Part shown: positions 6,348 to 17,817 of the stretch, piece by piece | Layout of the letters: every line of letters begins with the position of its first letter | Numbering within the stretch: position 1 is the first letter of the stretch | Assembly: GCA_022841795.1 (NCBI GenBank) | Contig: JALHQU010000030.1 | Coordinates: forward strand, 1 to 48,371 | Source of the DNA: Fimbriiglobus sp. | GTDB lineage: Bacteria; Planctomycetota; Planctomycetia; Gemmatales; Gemmataceae | DNA: 48,371 nucleotides | Reading direction: 5' to 3' | Program-made: the position numbers and the translations under genes | Notes under the pieces: model-generated | Told to the model about the DNA's origin: nothing | Databases searched by the model: none | What the model saw: only the letters and a program-made list of their open reading frames with translations

Positions 6348-8825
6348 TTACGGCCGCAGGTGCGTGCCGAGCCGGCGGGCGAAGGCCACCAGATCGACCA
6401 CGCCGATTCGGTCGTCGTCGTTCACGTCGAAGTACCACAGGAAGCCGGGGTCGCCGGCCCGCCGGCCGAACGTGCTCAGGAACAGTCCGAGGTCGCGGAG
6501 GTCCACGTCCCGGTCCCCGTCGCCGTCCCCGAACAGGCGGTGGAACGCGTCGCCGCGGTCGCCGCCCCCGTTGCCGTCGCGGTCGCCGTCGAGCTCGCGG
6601 CCGACGGTGTCGCGGACGCGGTCGCCGCGGACGGTCAGCGTGTAGTTGCCGTCCGCCAGCGAGCCGCCGCCGACGCCCGACCCGGTGAAGGTGAGAACGG
6701 CGACGGTGCGGCCGCCCACGACGGAGGTCGAGACGGTCAGCCCGACCGCGCCGCCGCCCCCGCGCCGCAGGTCGAACGCCCCGGCGTCGAGGGTTACGAC
6801 CCGGTCGAACGTGACCGTGACGCTCTTGACCATCGACCGCTGGGCCGACCCGTCGTTGACCTGGACACCCTCCACCCGGGCCAGGTCCCAGCCGGTGTGC
6901 CGGGCGATGAAGCCCAGGATCAGCTCGCGCGCCGGGTCGCCGGGGCGGGCCGATCGGCCGATGATCCCCGCATGGTTGCGATCCGGAATCATGTGCAGCT
7001 CGGCCGGCGAGCCGGCGGTGGTCAGGGCCTGGTGGAAGGCGGTGCTGTCCTGGGCGAAGCCGGGGAGATCGGACTGGGCAAACAGGACCAGGTACGGCGG
7101 CTGCGTGCCGTCCACGTACGTCAGCGGGGAGGCCGCCCGCTGTTGCTCCACGGTGCCGAAGACGTCCTCGAACCCGGTCAGCCGGGTCAGGTCGTAGGTC
7201 CCGGCGCTGACCCCGACCACCCCCCGGACAAGGTCCGGGGACAGCCCGTGGGCGGCCAGGTAACGCCGGTCGGTCGCCAGGAGCGACACCAAGGTGCCAC
7301 CCCCGGAGTGACCCATCAGGATGATCTGGCCGGGGTCTCCACCGTACCCGCCGATGTGCCGATACGTCCAGGCGAAGGCCTGGGCCACGTCCTCGACGTG
7401 CCCTGGGTGGACGACCTGCCCTGGGGTGCGGTCGGTCTGCCGGTAGTTGACCGCCACGACCCCCAGTCCCTCGCGGGCCAGGGTGCGCGCCAGGTACGCC
7501 AGCCGGGCCTTGTCGCCGTTGCGGAACTGCCCCCCGTAGGCGAGGAACACGACCGGGAAGTCGGTTCGGCCGCTCGGTAGGTACAGGTCCAGACTCTGTC
7601 TCTGAGCGTTGGCGGGCGGCCCGTCGGTGTACACGATGTCTCGCATTACCGTCACCCCGTCGTCCGGCTGCGGCCCGTTGTTGAGGAGGACGGATAGCTG
7701 GGCCGAATACTGCTGGACCACGGCGAGGTCGGGGCGGGCGTCCCCGTTCAGGTCGCCGACGGTGACGGACACCGGCTCCGCGCCGGCCCAGTAGTCGCAC
7801 GGGGCCGAGAAGGTGCCGTCCCCCCGACCGGGCAGGACAGTGACGAACGAATGGCGGTTGGCCGTGACCAGATCAAGGGATCCGTCACTGTTGAGGTCGC
7901 CGACGCCGAGGGATTCGGCCCGGCCGACCGCGTAGTGGCGCGCCGCGGCCAGCGTCCCGTCACCGTTACCCACCAGCACGGACACGCTGTCCGAGTCGAG
8001 GTTGGCGGTCGCCACGTCCGCCGCCCCGTCGCCGTTCAGATCGGCCGCGATGACCGACACGGGGTTCGCCCCCGCGCCGAAGGTCAGCGGGGTTCCGAAC
8101 CGCCCGCCGCCGTCGCCGCGCAGGACCGAGACGGTTCCGGGGGCGGCATAATTCGGGAACGGCCCGCGATTGGCGACCACGAGATCGAGGCGACCGTCCC
8201 GGTCGAAATCGGCCACGGCTACCGAATTCGCGCCCGCCGTCCCGCCGGTCCCGAAATTCGTGGCCGGCCCGAAAGAGCCGTCCCCCTGGCCCAGGAGGAT
8301 CGAGACGGTGTTGGCGGCGGATCTGCTGAAGGCCAGGTCGGCCTTGCCGTCACCGTTGAAGTCGCCGACGGCGACGGCCGAGGGGCCGGTCCCCACGGCG
8401 AACGTCCCGGCGGCGGTGAAGGTGCCATTCCCGGCCCCCAGCAGCACGCCGACCGTCCCCGAGCCGCCGTTCGCGACCGCCAGGTCCACGACGGAATCGC
8501 CGTTGAAGTCGGCGGCGACCAGGTGCGCCGGACTGGTGCCCACGGCGACAGTTGAGGCCGGCCGGAGCGTACCGTCGCCGTTACCGAGGAAGACGGACAC
8601 CGAGTTGGACCCCGCGTTGGCGACGGCAAGGTCCGGGAGCCGGTCCCCGTTCCAGTCCGCGGCGGCGACGGACCGGGGGCTCTGCCCAACCGAGTAATCG
8701 ACCGGGTCCCGGAAGGACAGCCCCCCGGAGGGGAGGGCCCGGTCCTCGAGGCGCTCGACGGCCGGGCGAACCGCCGACTGCGGGCGGCGGGAGTGTGGGC
8801 CGCTGCGCTGGGAGGAAAACCACAT
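6348..8825 (-). CDS. Extracellular FG-GAP repeat / alpha-beta hydrolase / dockerin-like chimera
   Basis: The 825-residue protein has three parts. Residues about 40-390 hold seven FG-GAP/VCBS repeats, each with a calcium-type loop such as DFNGDGKADL. Residues about 395-645 form a BD-FAE/carboxylesterase-like alpha/beta hydrolase, with nucleophile S507 in GHSGGG and likely D586 and H618 completing the triad. The usual HGG oxyanion motif is YGG here (430-432). The C-terminus (about 650-825) has a beta-sandwich segment and two dockerin-like calcium loops (DGDGDRDVDLRDL, DVNDDDRIGVVDL). The N-terminus carries VERLEDRALPSG, an LEDR-type motif common on exported planctomycete proteins, with no classic signal peptide. 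GGAGG precedes the ATG at 8825. The predicted role is ester hydrolysis outside the cytoplasm; the substrate is unknown. Confidence 0.85.
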   Translation of the reverse strand: MWFSSQRSGPHSRRPQSAVRPAVERLEDRALPSGGLSFRDPVDYSVGQSPRSVAAADWNGDRLPDLAVANAGSNSVSVFLGNGDGTLRPASTVAVGTSPAHLVAADFNGDSVVDLAVANGGSGTVGVLLGAGNGTFTAAGTFAVGTGPSAVAVGDFNGDGKADLAFSRSAANTVSILLGQGDGSFGPATNFGTGGTAGANSVAVADFDRDGRLDLVVANRGPFPNYAAPGTVSVLRGDGGGRFGTPLTFGAGANPVSVIAADLNGDGAADVATANLDSDSVSVLVGNGDGTLAAARHYAVGRAESLGVGDLNSDGSLDLVTANRHSFVTVLPGRGDGTFSAPCDYWAGAEPVSVTVGDLNGDARPDLAVVQQYSAQLSVLLNNGPQPDDGVTVMRDIVYTDGPPANAQRQSLDLYLPSGRTDFPVVFLAYGGQFRNGDKARLAYLARTLAREGLGVVAVNYRQTDRTPGQVVHPGHVEDVAQAFAWTYRHIGGYGGDPGQIILMGHSGGGTLVSLLATDRRYLAAHGLSPDLVRGVVGVSAGTYDLTRLTGFEDVFGTVEQQRAASPLTYVDGTQPPYLVLFAQSDLPGFAQDSTAFHQALTTAGSPAELHMIPDRNHAGIIGRSARPGDPARELILGFIARHTGWDLARVEGVQVNDGSAQRSMVKSVTVTFDRVVTLDAGAFDLRRGGGGAVGLTVSTSVVGGRTVAVLTFTGSGVGGGSLADGNYTLTVRGDRVRDTVGRELDGDRDGNGGGDRGDAFHRLFGDGDGDRDVDLRDLGLFLSTFGRRAGDPGFLWYFDVNDDDRIGVVDLVAFARRLGTHLRP

Positions 8826-8987
8826 GACCGAACCTCCGTCTTGAATGCGGTCTGCGGTACAATGTCGGCGACATCGCGGTCGGCGCGCAGACCGTGCGCC
8901 GTGGTGCCGGGCCGGTGGGGGGCTTGCTTGGCGGTAAGGCCCCACCGGCCGCGTTTCTACGCCGGACCCGCGGTCCGGCGGCTCAGG

Positions 8988-12308
<3,321 letters not shown>

Positions 12309-12415
12309 CTCGGCGTTGCCGCCGCACGCCTCGTCCAGGAACGCCGGCCACTGGTCGGCGGGCGGTCGAGGGCCGACAGGAAGAGCGACCGGGCGTGGTC
12401 TTCGAGCGCGATCAT
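12309..12415 (-). pseudogene. Out-of-frame 5' segment of the kinase gene
   Basis: From the ATG at 12415 the frame reads [20 protein letters not shown], the usual opening of planctomycete TPR kinases. The next expected residues ([20 protein letters not shown]) are found only in the kinase frame. The switch point is near 12355-12362, in a CGCCCGCC run, where one base seems to be missing. It could be a real mutation, a sequencing error or recoding. Confidence 0.65.
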
Positions 12416-12503
12416 GGGGGCCTCGCCGAGGCAGTGCCTCTGTTCATCCGTGCGACGCGGCCGGGGCGAAATTCTCACGGCCGCGGGAAAAATGTGCGGA
12501 ATC

Positions 12504-13064
12504 CTACCCGCAGGCCAGCAGCTCGTCGCGGAGCCAGGCGCGGGCGTACGCCCAGTGCCGGTAGGCGGTGGCGGTGGAGACGTTCAGGGCGACGGCCGCC
12601 TCGTCGAGCGCGAGGCCGGCGAAGTAGCGAAGTTTGACGAACTGCCCGGCGAGCGGGTCGAGGGCGGACAGCCGGGTGAGGGCGTCGTCGAGTTCCACCA
12701 ACTGCTCGGGGCCGACCGAACTGCCGACGTCCAGCTCCTCGAAGTCCACCCGCCGCCAGTCCCCGCCCCGCTTCTCCCGCCCCTTGCCACGGGCGGCCTC
12801 GACAAGGATGCGGCGCATGGCCTCGGCGGCGGCGGCGACGAAATGCCCGCGGCCGTTCCACTTCGGGGTGTCGGCCGGGCCGACCAGCCGGACGTACGCC
12901 TCATGCACCAGCGCCGTCGCCTGGAGGGTGTGCCCCGGCCGCTCCTCGGCCATCCGCGCCGCCGCCAGTTTCCGCAACTCGTCGTACACGAGCGGGAGCA
13001 GGTCGGCGGCGGCTTGCGGGTCGCCGCCGCGGGCCGCTTCCAGGAGTCGGGTCACCTCGGACAT
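12504..13064 (-). CDS. ECF-type RNA polymerase sigma factor, planctomycete TIGR02999-like
   Basis: The 186-residue protein matches the ECF group in which the N-terminus reads MSEVTRLL and region 2 carries LVYDELRKLAAARMAEE and LVHEAYVRLVG. Region 4 contains the helix-turn-helix LALDEAAVALNVSTATAYRHWAYARAWLRDEL (142-182). It should direct RNA polymerase to a specific promoter set. No anti-sigma factor gene is present. The kinase directly downstream is the likely regulator, as in other planctomycete ECF-kinase pairs. The ATG at 13064 is followed at once by the conserved region, supporting this start. Confidence 0.88.
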   Translation of the reverse strand: MSEVTRLLEAARGGDPQAAADLLPLVYDELRKLAAARMAEERPGHTLQATALVHEAYVRLVGPADTPKWNGRGHFVAAAAEAMRRILVEAARGKGREKRGGDWRRVDFEELDVGSSVGPEQLVELDDALTRLSALDPLAGQFVKLRYFAGLALDEAAVALNVSTATAYRHWAYARAWLRDELLACG

Positions 13065-13345
13065 GAAATCAGGATACCCGGACGGCTGCCGGCCGTCGCC
13101 CGCCGCGTTCCGGCATTGCGCTCAGGTTCAACTGTTCCTTCCAGGCCCGAGCGACTCGTAGCTCCTCTCGGCCGGTCCGGATATTCTGGCGGCCGGAGCG
13201 GGCGACGGAAGCGATTCTTGCGAGGAATCCCCGGCGTCATCCCCGACCGTCCCTCCGATTGGTCGCTTCCGTCGCTTCGGTCGCACCACCGAGGATGGGG
13301 AGCCGGGCGCGGCCGTTGCATCCGCCCTGGCCGAGTCCCCGCACC
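13065..13345. other. Non-coding stretch upstream of the sigma gene and the integrase remnant
   Basis: It contains the promoter region of the sigma-kinase pair, reading left. No gene is seen. An in-frame but degraded extension of the integrase may reach to about 13322. Confidence 0.4.
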
Positions 13346-14137
13346 CGCCAGGGCGACCCGTCCGAGCGGCGGGCGTATGTGCCGGCGGCCGACGTGCGGC
13401 GGGTGATCGAGTTCTGCCCGAATGAGTGGTAGAAGCTGCTGGTGGCGCTCGCCCGGTTCGGCGGGTTGCGGACCCCGAGCGAGCCGTTCTCCTTCACCTG
13501 GGGCGATATGGATTGGGAGCGGAACCGACTGTCGGTGCCCAGTCCGAGGACGGAAGACCAGGGGAAGGGGCACCGGGTGATCCCGCTGTTTCCACTCCTG
13601 GGGCCGTACCTGGAAGCGGCGTTCGACGCGGCCGTGTTCGTCATGCCGGAGGAGTATCGGCGGCGGGCACACGGGGAGCGCGGGTGGAACGGGGCAAACC
13701 TGCGGACCACGTTCGGGAAGGTGATCCGCAGGGCCGGGGTGAACCCGTGGCCGCGGTTGTGGCAATCCTCGCGGGCAAGTCGCGAGTCCGACCTCGCCCA
13801 GAGTTTCCCGCTGGCGGTGGTGGCCAAGTGGCTGGGGAACACCCCGAGCGTGGCCCGACGGCATTATGTCGATCCGACCGACGCGGCGTTCGTCCCCGCC
13901 ACCGGCTGGACCCCGGCCGGGGTGTCGACCGAGACGACGCGCCAAACGACGCAGTCCCCGGCGGACCGTGTGCTACCAAAAACGACGGATCCGGACAAGA
14001 ACCCTGAGATTTCAGGGGTTCCCTCCGAATCCGTGGGTGTCCGTGCGGTTGGCCCGGACATTCTGATGGAGGCGCCGGGAATCGAACCCGGGTCCCGAAG
14101 CACCGACCGACCGGCCTCTACGTGCGTAGCTTGTTGA
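13346..14137 (+). pseudogene. Tyrosine recombinase (phage-type integrase) remnant next to ssrA
   Basis: The frame reads RQGDPSERRAYVPAADVRR, then VIEFCPNEW, a TAG at 13430-13432, then KLLVALARFGGLRTPSE. That is the catalytic domain of a tyrosine recombinase with an in-frame stop just before the first catalytic Arg (GGLR). Later motifs are intact: SSRASRE (second Arg), LAVVAKWLGNTPSVARRHYV with the nucleophile Tyr. The N-terminal arm-binding and core-binding domains are missing. After the Tyr box the frame runs without a stop into the 3' end of the tmRNA gene on the other strand, ending at 14137. A GTG at 13442 could start a shorter product, but it would lack too much to work. Integrases commonly sit beside the tRNA or tmRNA gene they target. 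Confidence 0.75.
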
Positions 14138-14466
14138 CGCTCGGGGCCTACCAGACGGCCGCCCCGCGTTCGCTCCCGCCGCCCCCAACAAGCAGGGTGC
14201 GACGTTCGCTATCGGTCAGATTTTTTAGCGGTCGTCGCCACCGAGCCGCGTCAGGTTGCCCTGCCGCTCAGACGCCCGCGATCCCGAATTGCGTCCGGAT
14301 CGAATCCTCTCGGGAGAAGGACCCGAAACGGCCCGCGGGTGTTACGCCGCGAGGGAGTACTGCGCTTCAGCAGTTAAATTTTTGATCGGCTATTTACGAG
14401 GCCAACCGATCAACCTCGGCACGCCACACGGTCGATCAACTTGCCCGGTCGAAACCTATCGCCCCC
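14067..14466 (-). ncRNA. ssrA: Transfer-messenger RNA (tmRNA)
   Basis: Read on the minus strand the gene begins GGGGGCGATAGGTTTCGAC and ends GGGTTCGATTCCCGGCGCCTCCA. The two ends form a 7-bp acceptor stem (GGGGGCG with CGCCTCC, one G-U pair) and a T-arm with GGTTCGATTCC. The mRNA part lies at 14342-14371 (minus strand): after TTTAACT the codons GCT GAA GCG CAG TAC TCC CTC GCG GCG TAA give the tag AEAQYSLAA, with the usual hydrophobic LAA end. The five bases before the resume codon (TAACT) fit the usual TAGTC-like signal. CCA is not encoded. tmRNA rescues stalled ribosomes and tags the unfinished protein for degradation. It is one piece, about 400 nt. Confidence 0.92.
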
Positions 14467-14493
14467 AGGCTCCCGCCGACAGCGGGACAGTCA

Positions 14494-14499
14494 AGTATA
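14494..14499 (-). promoter_or_regulatory. Possible -10 element of ssrA
   Basis: TATACT on the minus strand, 27 bp upstream of the mature 5' end. That leaves a short leader to be trimmed. No clear -35 is seen. Confidence 0.35.
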
Positions 14500-14651
14500 C
14501 GCCGCCGACGGCCGGAAGGGAACGGCGGCCTTCCTCCGGGCTGTCGGGTCATCGCCGGGTGTGTGGCGGTGTTGGCGGTGTTGGCGGTCTTCCATTTTTT
14601 CAGCCACTTTTACTCGCAACACCGCCAGAGTATGTCGCCCCGGTCAGCGGA

Positions 14652-15710
14652 TCACTCGTCGTTCGCCTCGCCGTCCGCCGGGTCGGCCTTCATCACCTCT
14701 CGCAGCAGAACGGTGGCGTAGCACCCGCTCGGCAGGGTGAACATCAGCCGCAGGCCGGCGTCCTCCCACGTCGCCGTCAGGTCGTCGAGGTAGATCAGGT
14801 TGTGCCGGCGGGTGCCGCCCATCAGCTTGCCGAACCCGTCGAACGACCGCGGGGTTAGTTTGTGGTCGGCCAGCACCACCGCCTCCCGCTCGACGGCCAC
14901 GCCTGCCGCCGCGAACGTGTGCCGGCCGAACATCGGCCCGGCCGTCACCGTTTCACGGGCGTCGAACCGGCTTTGTTCGGTCGGCACGTCCTCGGCCACG
15001 AACAGCCCGCCGGCCGGCCACTTCGCCATCACGTCGCCGCTTTGCACGGTGCGGAACAGGCCGTCCGCCAGCCGCCGCCCGAGATAATCATTGAACAGCA
15101 GCGACTGCACCGCCGACAGCGCGAACTTGTACACGAACGGCCGCAGCCGCTTCGGCTGGGTGCCGGCCAGGCAGCGGAACCCGAGGTCGATGTTCCCGCC
15201 GTCGCGGCCGAACCGCTGCGGGCCGTAGTAGTTCGGCAGGCCGTGCGTGTGGATGCGGTCCAGCACGGCGGTCGCGGCGTCGGCCTTCGCCCGGTCCGCG
15301 TCGCGGACGAGGATGTCGAAGCGGTTCCCTTTCAAGTGCCCCGGCTTCAGCTTGTTCGTGTGCCGGGAGTGTTTGAGCAGGGTGATCCCGCCGCCGTCGA
15401 GCTTCGCCAGCCGCGGTTCGGCCTCCTGCGGCACGCTCACCCACTGGCGGCTGACGGCGTGGCGGTCCTTCAGCCCGGCGGTGCCAATGGCTCCAACCGG
15501 CACGCCGAGCCGCTGGGCGATGGTGCGGGCGAAGAACTCCGGCCCCACGTCCCGCTTCTCCACCCACAGGTACAGGTGTTCGCCGCCGCCGCCCGGCTCG
15601 TAGGACGGGATTTCCTCGACGCGGAAGTCGTCCGGCTGAACCTTGATCCGCCCGCCCACGCCGGGCAGGTCGGGCGTCAGCGGCGGCGGGTTCAACGGAT
15701 CGACGGGCAT
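14652..15710 (-). CDS. truD: tRNA pseudouridine(13) synthase TruD
   Basis: A 352-residue member of the TruD family, which makes pseudouridine at position 13 of tRNA. The catalytic Asp is D82 in AGLKDRHA, followed by the usual SRQWVSV. Other family blocks are NYYGPQRFGRDGGN and the inserted TRUD domain with LMGGTR, then a C-terminal PSGCYATVLLREV. The frame is open upstream to 15821, but that part lies in an intergenic palindrome. The ATG at 15710 has CGGAGCC upstream and starts just before the conserved KVQPDDFRVEEIP. It is about as long as typical TruD. The gene seems complete and stands alone beside ssrA. Confidence 0.93.
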   Translation of the reverse strand: MPVDPLNPPPLTPDLPGVGGRIKVQPDDFRVEEIPSYEPGGGGEHLYLWVEKRDVGPEFFARTIAQRLGVPVGAIGTAGLKDRHAVSRQWVSVPQEAEPRLAKLDGGGITLLKHSRHTNKLKPGHLKGNRFDILVRDADRAKADAATAVLDRIHTHGLPNYYGPQRFGRDGGNIDLGFRCLAGTQPKRLRPFVYKFALSAVQSLLFNDYLGRRLADGLFRTVQSGDVMAKWPAGGLFVAEDVPTEQSRFDARETVTAGPMFGRHTFAAAGVAVEREAVVLADHKLTPRSFDGFGKLMGGTRRHNLIYLDDLTATWEDAGLRLMFTLPSGCYATVLLREVMKADPADGEANDE

Positions 15711-15732
15711 CACAGGCTCCGGGCGGGCGGGT

Positions 15733-15738
15733 ATTGTA
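15733..15738 (-). promoter_or_regulatory. Likely -10 element of truD
   Basis: TACAAT on the minus strand, 22 bp upstream of the truD ATG. The same hexamer precedes several other genes here. Confidence 0.4.
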
Positions 15739-15774
15739 GTGGTCGGATGCGCAAGCGCTTTCGGCCGTGAAGAC

Positions 15775-15938
15775 GACCTCACCCCCCGGCCCCCTCTCCA
15801 AAGTGGAGAGGGGGTGTTCAAGGGAGGAGCGTGCGAGTGCTAGCGGACGCATCCCGACGGCCATGGGCGGTGGCACCGAAGCGTCCGGCTGTTGAACACC
15901 CCCTCTCCACTTTGGAGAGGGGGCCGGGGGGTGAGGTC
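15775..15938. repeat. Two perfect inverted copies of a 47-bp palindromic element
   Basis: The 47-bp arm at 15775-15821 is the exact reverse complement of 15892-15938, with 70 bp between. Each arm itself contains a hairpin (CCCCTCTCCAAAGTGGAGAGGGG). It lies in the divergent gap between truD and the CBS gene. It looks like a REP-type repeat pair. Confidence 0.85.
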
Positions 15939-16078
15939 CGACGCCTACGAACTTCCATCCACTTACCCTGTATTCGCACCAGGTGAGGGCAGCTAACTTG
16001 GCTCCAGCCGCTTGACTCCGCCGGCCGGTTCCGCTCAACTGATCCGTGGCCCGTCGCCCGCCCGCCGAGAACGCCGTC

Positions 16079-16558
16079 ATGTCCTCCGTCACCCGCCCGC
16101 CGCGGCTCACCCTGCACGCCGACACCGCCGCCGACCTGATGACCGACAACCCGATCTCCGTCCCGCAGGACGCCACCGTCCGCGACACCCTGAGCATGAT
16201 GCTCGACCGGGACGTGACCGCCGCCCCGGTGATCAACGACGCCGGCCGGCCGGTCGGGGTGGTGACGGTGACGGACATCCTGGTGCACGAGCGGGAGGTG
16301 GGGCTGCCGGTCGGGGTGAGCGAGCGGGTGGCCGTCACCGGCCGGCTGAAGGACGGGTACGAGATCGAACTGGCCGACCACACCACCGTCGGCGAGATCA
16401 TGACCGCCGGGGTGTTCTCCACCACCAAGGACCGCTCCGCCGCCGAGGTGGTGGCCGACCTGCTGCGGTACAAGATCCACCACCTGTTCGTGATCGAGCA
16501 GGAGGTGATCGTCGGCGTCATCAGCCTGTCCGACGTGCTCCGCCGGCTGAAGCCGTGA
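16079..16558 (+). CDS. CBS-pair domain protein
   Basis: The 159-residue protein is almost entirely two CBS motifs (Bateman module), which bind adenosyl ligands such as AMP, ATP or SAM. Motif 1 runs from TAADLMTDNPISVPQDATV to PVGVVTVTDIL, and motif 2 from TVGEIMTAGVFSTTKDRSA to VIVGVISLSDVLRRL. No effector domain is attached, so it likely senses energy state for a partner. I use the ATG at 16079; an upstream GTG at 16046 would add 11 residues. It begins a four-gene run on the plus strand (CBS, ABM, hypothetical, coiled coil) with gaps of 22, 9 and 70 bp. Confidence 0.85.
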   Translation: MSSVTRPPRLTLHADTAADLMTDNPISVPQDATVRDTLSMMLDRDVTAAPVINDAGRPVGVVTVTDILVHEREVGLPVGVSERVAVTGRLKDGYEIELADHTTVGEIMTAGVFSTTKDRSAAEVVADLLRYKIHHLFVIEQEVIVGVISLSDVLRRLKP

Positions 16559-16580
16559 CGCCGCCGCGAGGTGCCCCCCG

Positions 16581-16892
16581 ATGAGCAAGACGGCCCTGTT
16601 CGTCCGCCACCGCGCCCAGCCCGGCCGGCGGGACGAGTTCGTGCGGGTGTGGGAGAAGTACGTGAAGCCGCGGGCCGAGGCGAACCCGGCGCACGAGGCG
16701 TACTTCTTCTGCCTGGACGCCGCCGACCCGGACGTGGTGGGCGTGTTCCAACTGTACTCCAGCCCGGAGGCGCTGCGGGAGTTCCTGAGCGGGGCGTGGT
16801 ACGCCGAGTACATGCGGGAGGTGGCCCAGGTGGTGGCAGCGCCGCCGGAAATCCTCCCGGCCAGCCTGTACTGGGCGAAACCGGGGGCGTAG
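16581..16892 (+). CDS. Antibiotic biosynthesis monooxygenase (ABM) fold protein
   Basis: A 103-residue ABM-like protein: beta-alpha-beta start FVRHRAQPGRRDEFVRVW, central DVVGVFQLYSSPEALREFL and a final strand ASLYWAKPG. The fold is a dimeric ferredoxin-like barrel used by quinol monooxygenases, haem-degrading enzymes and others. The residues do not allow me to choose a reaction. It starts 22 bp after the CBS gene with CCCCCG spacing and no strong ribosome site, suggesting translation within one operon. Confidence 0.75.
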   Translation: MSKTALFVRHRAQPGRRDEFVRVWEKYVKPRAEANPAHEAYFFCLDAADPDVVGVFQLYSSPEALREFLSGAWYAEYMREVAQVVAAPPEILPASLYWAKPGA

Positions 16893-16901
16893 GTGTTCGA
16901 C

Positions 16902-17162
16902 ATGAAGAAGGTTCGCCGGAACGCCACGCCGCACTACCGCCCGCCGGGTCCGCGGCGGGCCACCATCTGCATCAAGCTGGGCAACCCGGCCGAGGTGCGG
17001 GCCGCCCGATCCTGGCTGGATCAGCACCGCTCTGACCTGGCGTTCGTGTCCGACGACGAGGGGTGCGGGTGCTGCGTCAGCATGTGGCGGGTGGAAGGGC
17101 CGGCCGAAATCCTGGACTCCCTGCCCGCCGACATCCGGGCGGATTCGGACTGGAACAGGTAG
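16902..17162 (+). CDS. Small hypothetical protein with a CGCC cysteine cluster
   Basis: An 86-residue protein that begins 9 bp after the ABM stop, with TAGGTG upstream. It contains DEGCGCCVSMWRVEGPAEIL, with three Cys at positions 50-54 (CGCC). I do not recognise the family. A GTG at 16893 could add three residues. The fold looks alpha/beta. Confidence 0.6.
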   Translation: MKKVRRNATPHYRPPGPRRATICIKLGNPAEVRAARSWLDQHRSDLAFVSDDEGCGCCVSMWRVEGPAEILDSLPADIRADSDWNR

Positions 17163-17232
17163 TCCGAAGGCCGTGAAATCGGAGCCGCACTCCGGCGTCA
17201 TGCTTGCGTGTGGGTCATTTTTCGGGAGAGGC

Positions 17233-17811
17233 GTGGTGGAAACCTCCGAGCAAATTCCGGAAACGGCTCCCGTCGCGGGTGGCGAGCCGGACGTTTCGCT
17301 GGACCAGTGGCAGGCCCTGGAAGGGTTGTGGCGGTCGATCCTCGCCCTGGAGGCGAACATCGAGTCGGCCCGGCTGAGCGCGAACGCGGTGCGGGGCGAC
17401 ATGGAGGCGGCGTTCCGGCAGTCGCTGGCGGTGGAGGAGAAGCTGCACGCCTCGCAGGCCGACGTGTCGCAGTGGACGCAGGCCAAGAACCGCATCCACT
17501 ACGCGCTGCCGAAGGTGCGGGAGTTCGTCCACCGCGCCACCTGGGTGCTGGCCGCGGTCGAGCGGAAGCGGCTGGAGGAGATCGTCCGCACGCACGTCGA
17601 GCCGCGGGTTCCGCTCCCCGATGCGGACAGGGTGAGGGAGGAGATGGAACACCTTCAGAAAGCCCGACAGGTGCTGCTCGGGCAGGGCAACTCGGTTCAG
17701 AACGAGGGGCGGAGTCTGGTCGCCGAGACGAACCGCATCCTGGGCAACCTGCGGCGGGGGGCAGCCGACAACGCCCGCAAGAAGAAGGAGCGGGACTCCA
17801 GGCGGCGGTGA
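17233..17811 (+). CDS. Hypothetical helical (coiled-coil) protein
   Basis: About 192 residues, largely alpha-helical, with heptad-like stretches (SILALEANIESARLSANAV, MEAAFRQSLAVEEKLHASQ) and a very basic C-terminus (NARKKKERDSRRR). No signal peptide or enzymatic motif. I place the start at the GTG at 17233 because GGGAGAGG lies just upstream. A GTG at 17173 would add 20 residues that look non-coding. It ends 6 bp from the convergent membrane-protein gene. Confidence 0.6.
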   Translation: MVETSEQIPETAPVAGGEPDVSLDQWQALEGLWRSILALEANIESARLSANAVRGDMEAAFRQSLAVEEKLHASQADVSQWTQAKNRIHYALPKVREFVHRATWVLAAVERKRLEEIVRTHVEPRVPLPDADRVREEMEHLQKARQVLLGQGNSVQNEGRSLVAETNRILGNLRRGAADNARKKKERDSRRR

Positions 17812-17817
17812 TCGGGG

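Noticed and set aside
14067-14137. An ordinary tRNA gene at the end of the integrase frame
   Set aside because: The T-arm and acceptor belong to the 3' end of tmRNA; its 5' partner is found about 400 bp away and no anticodon arm lies next to it.
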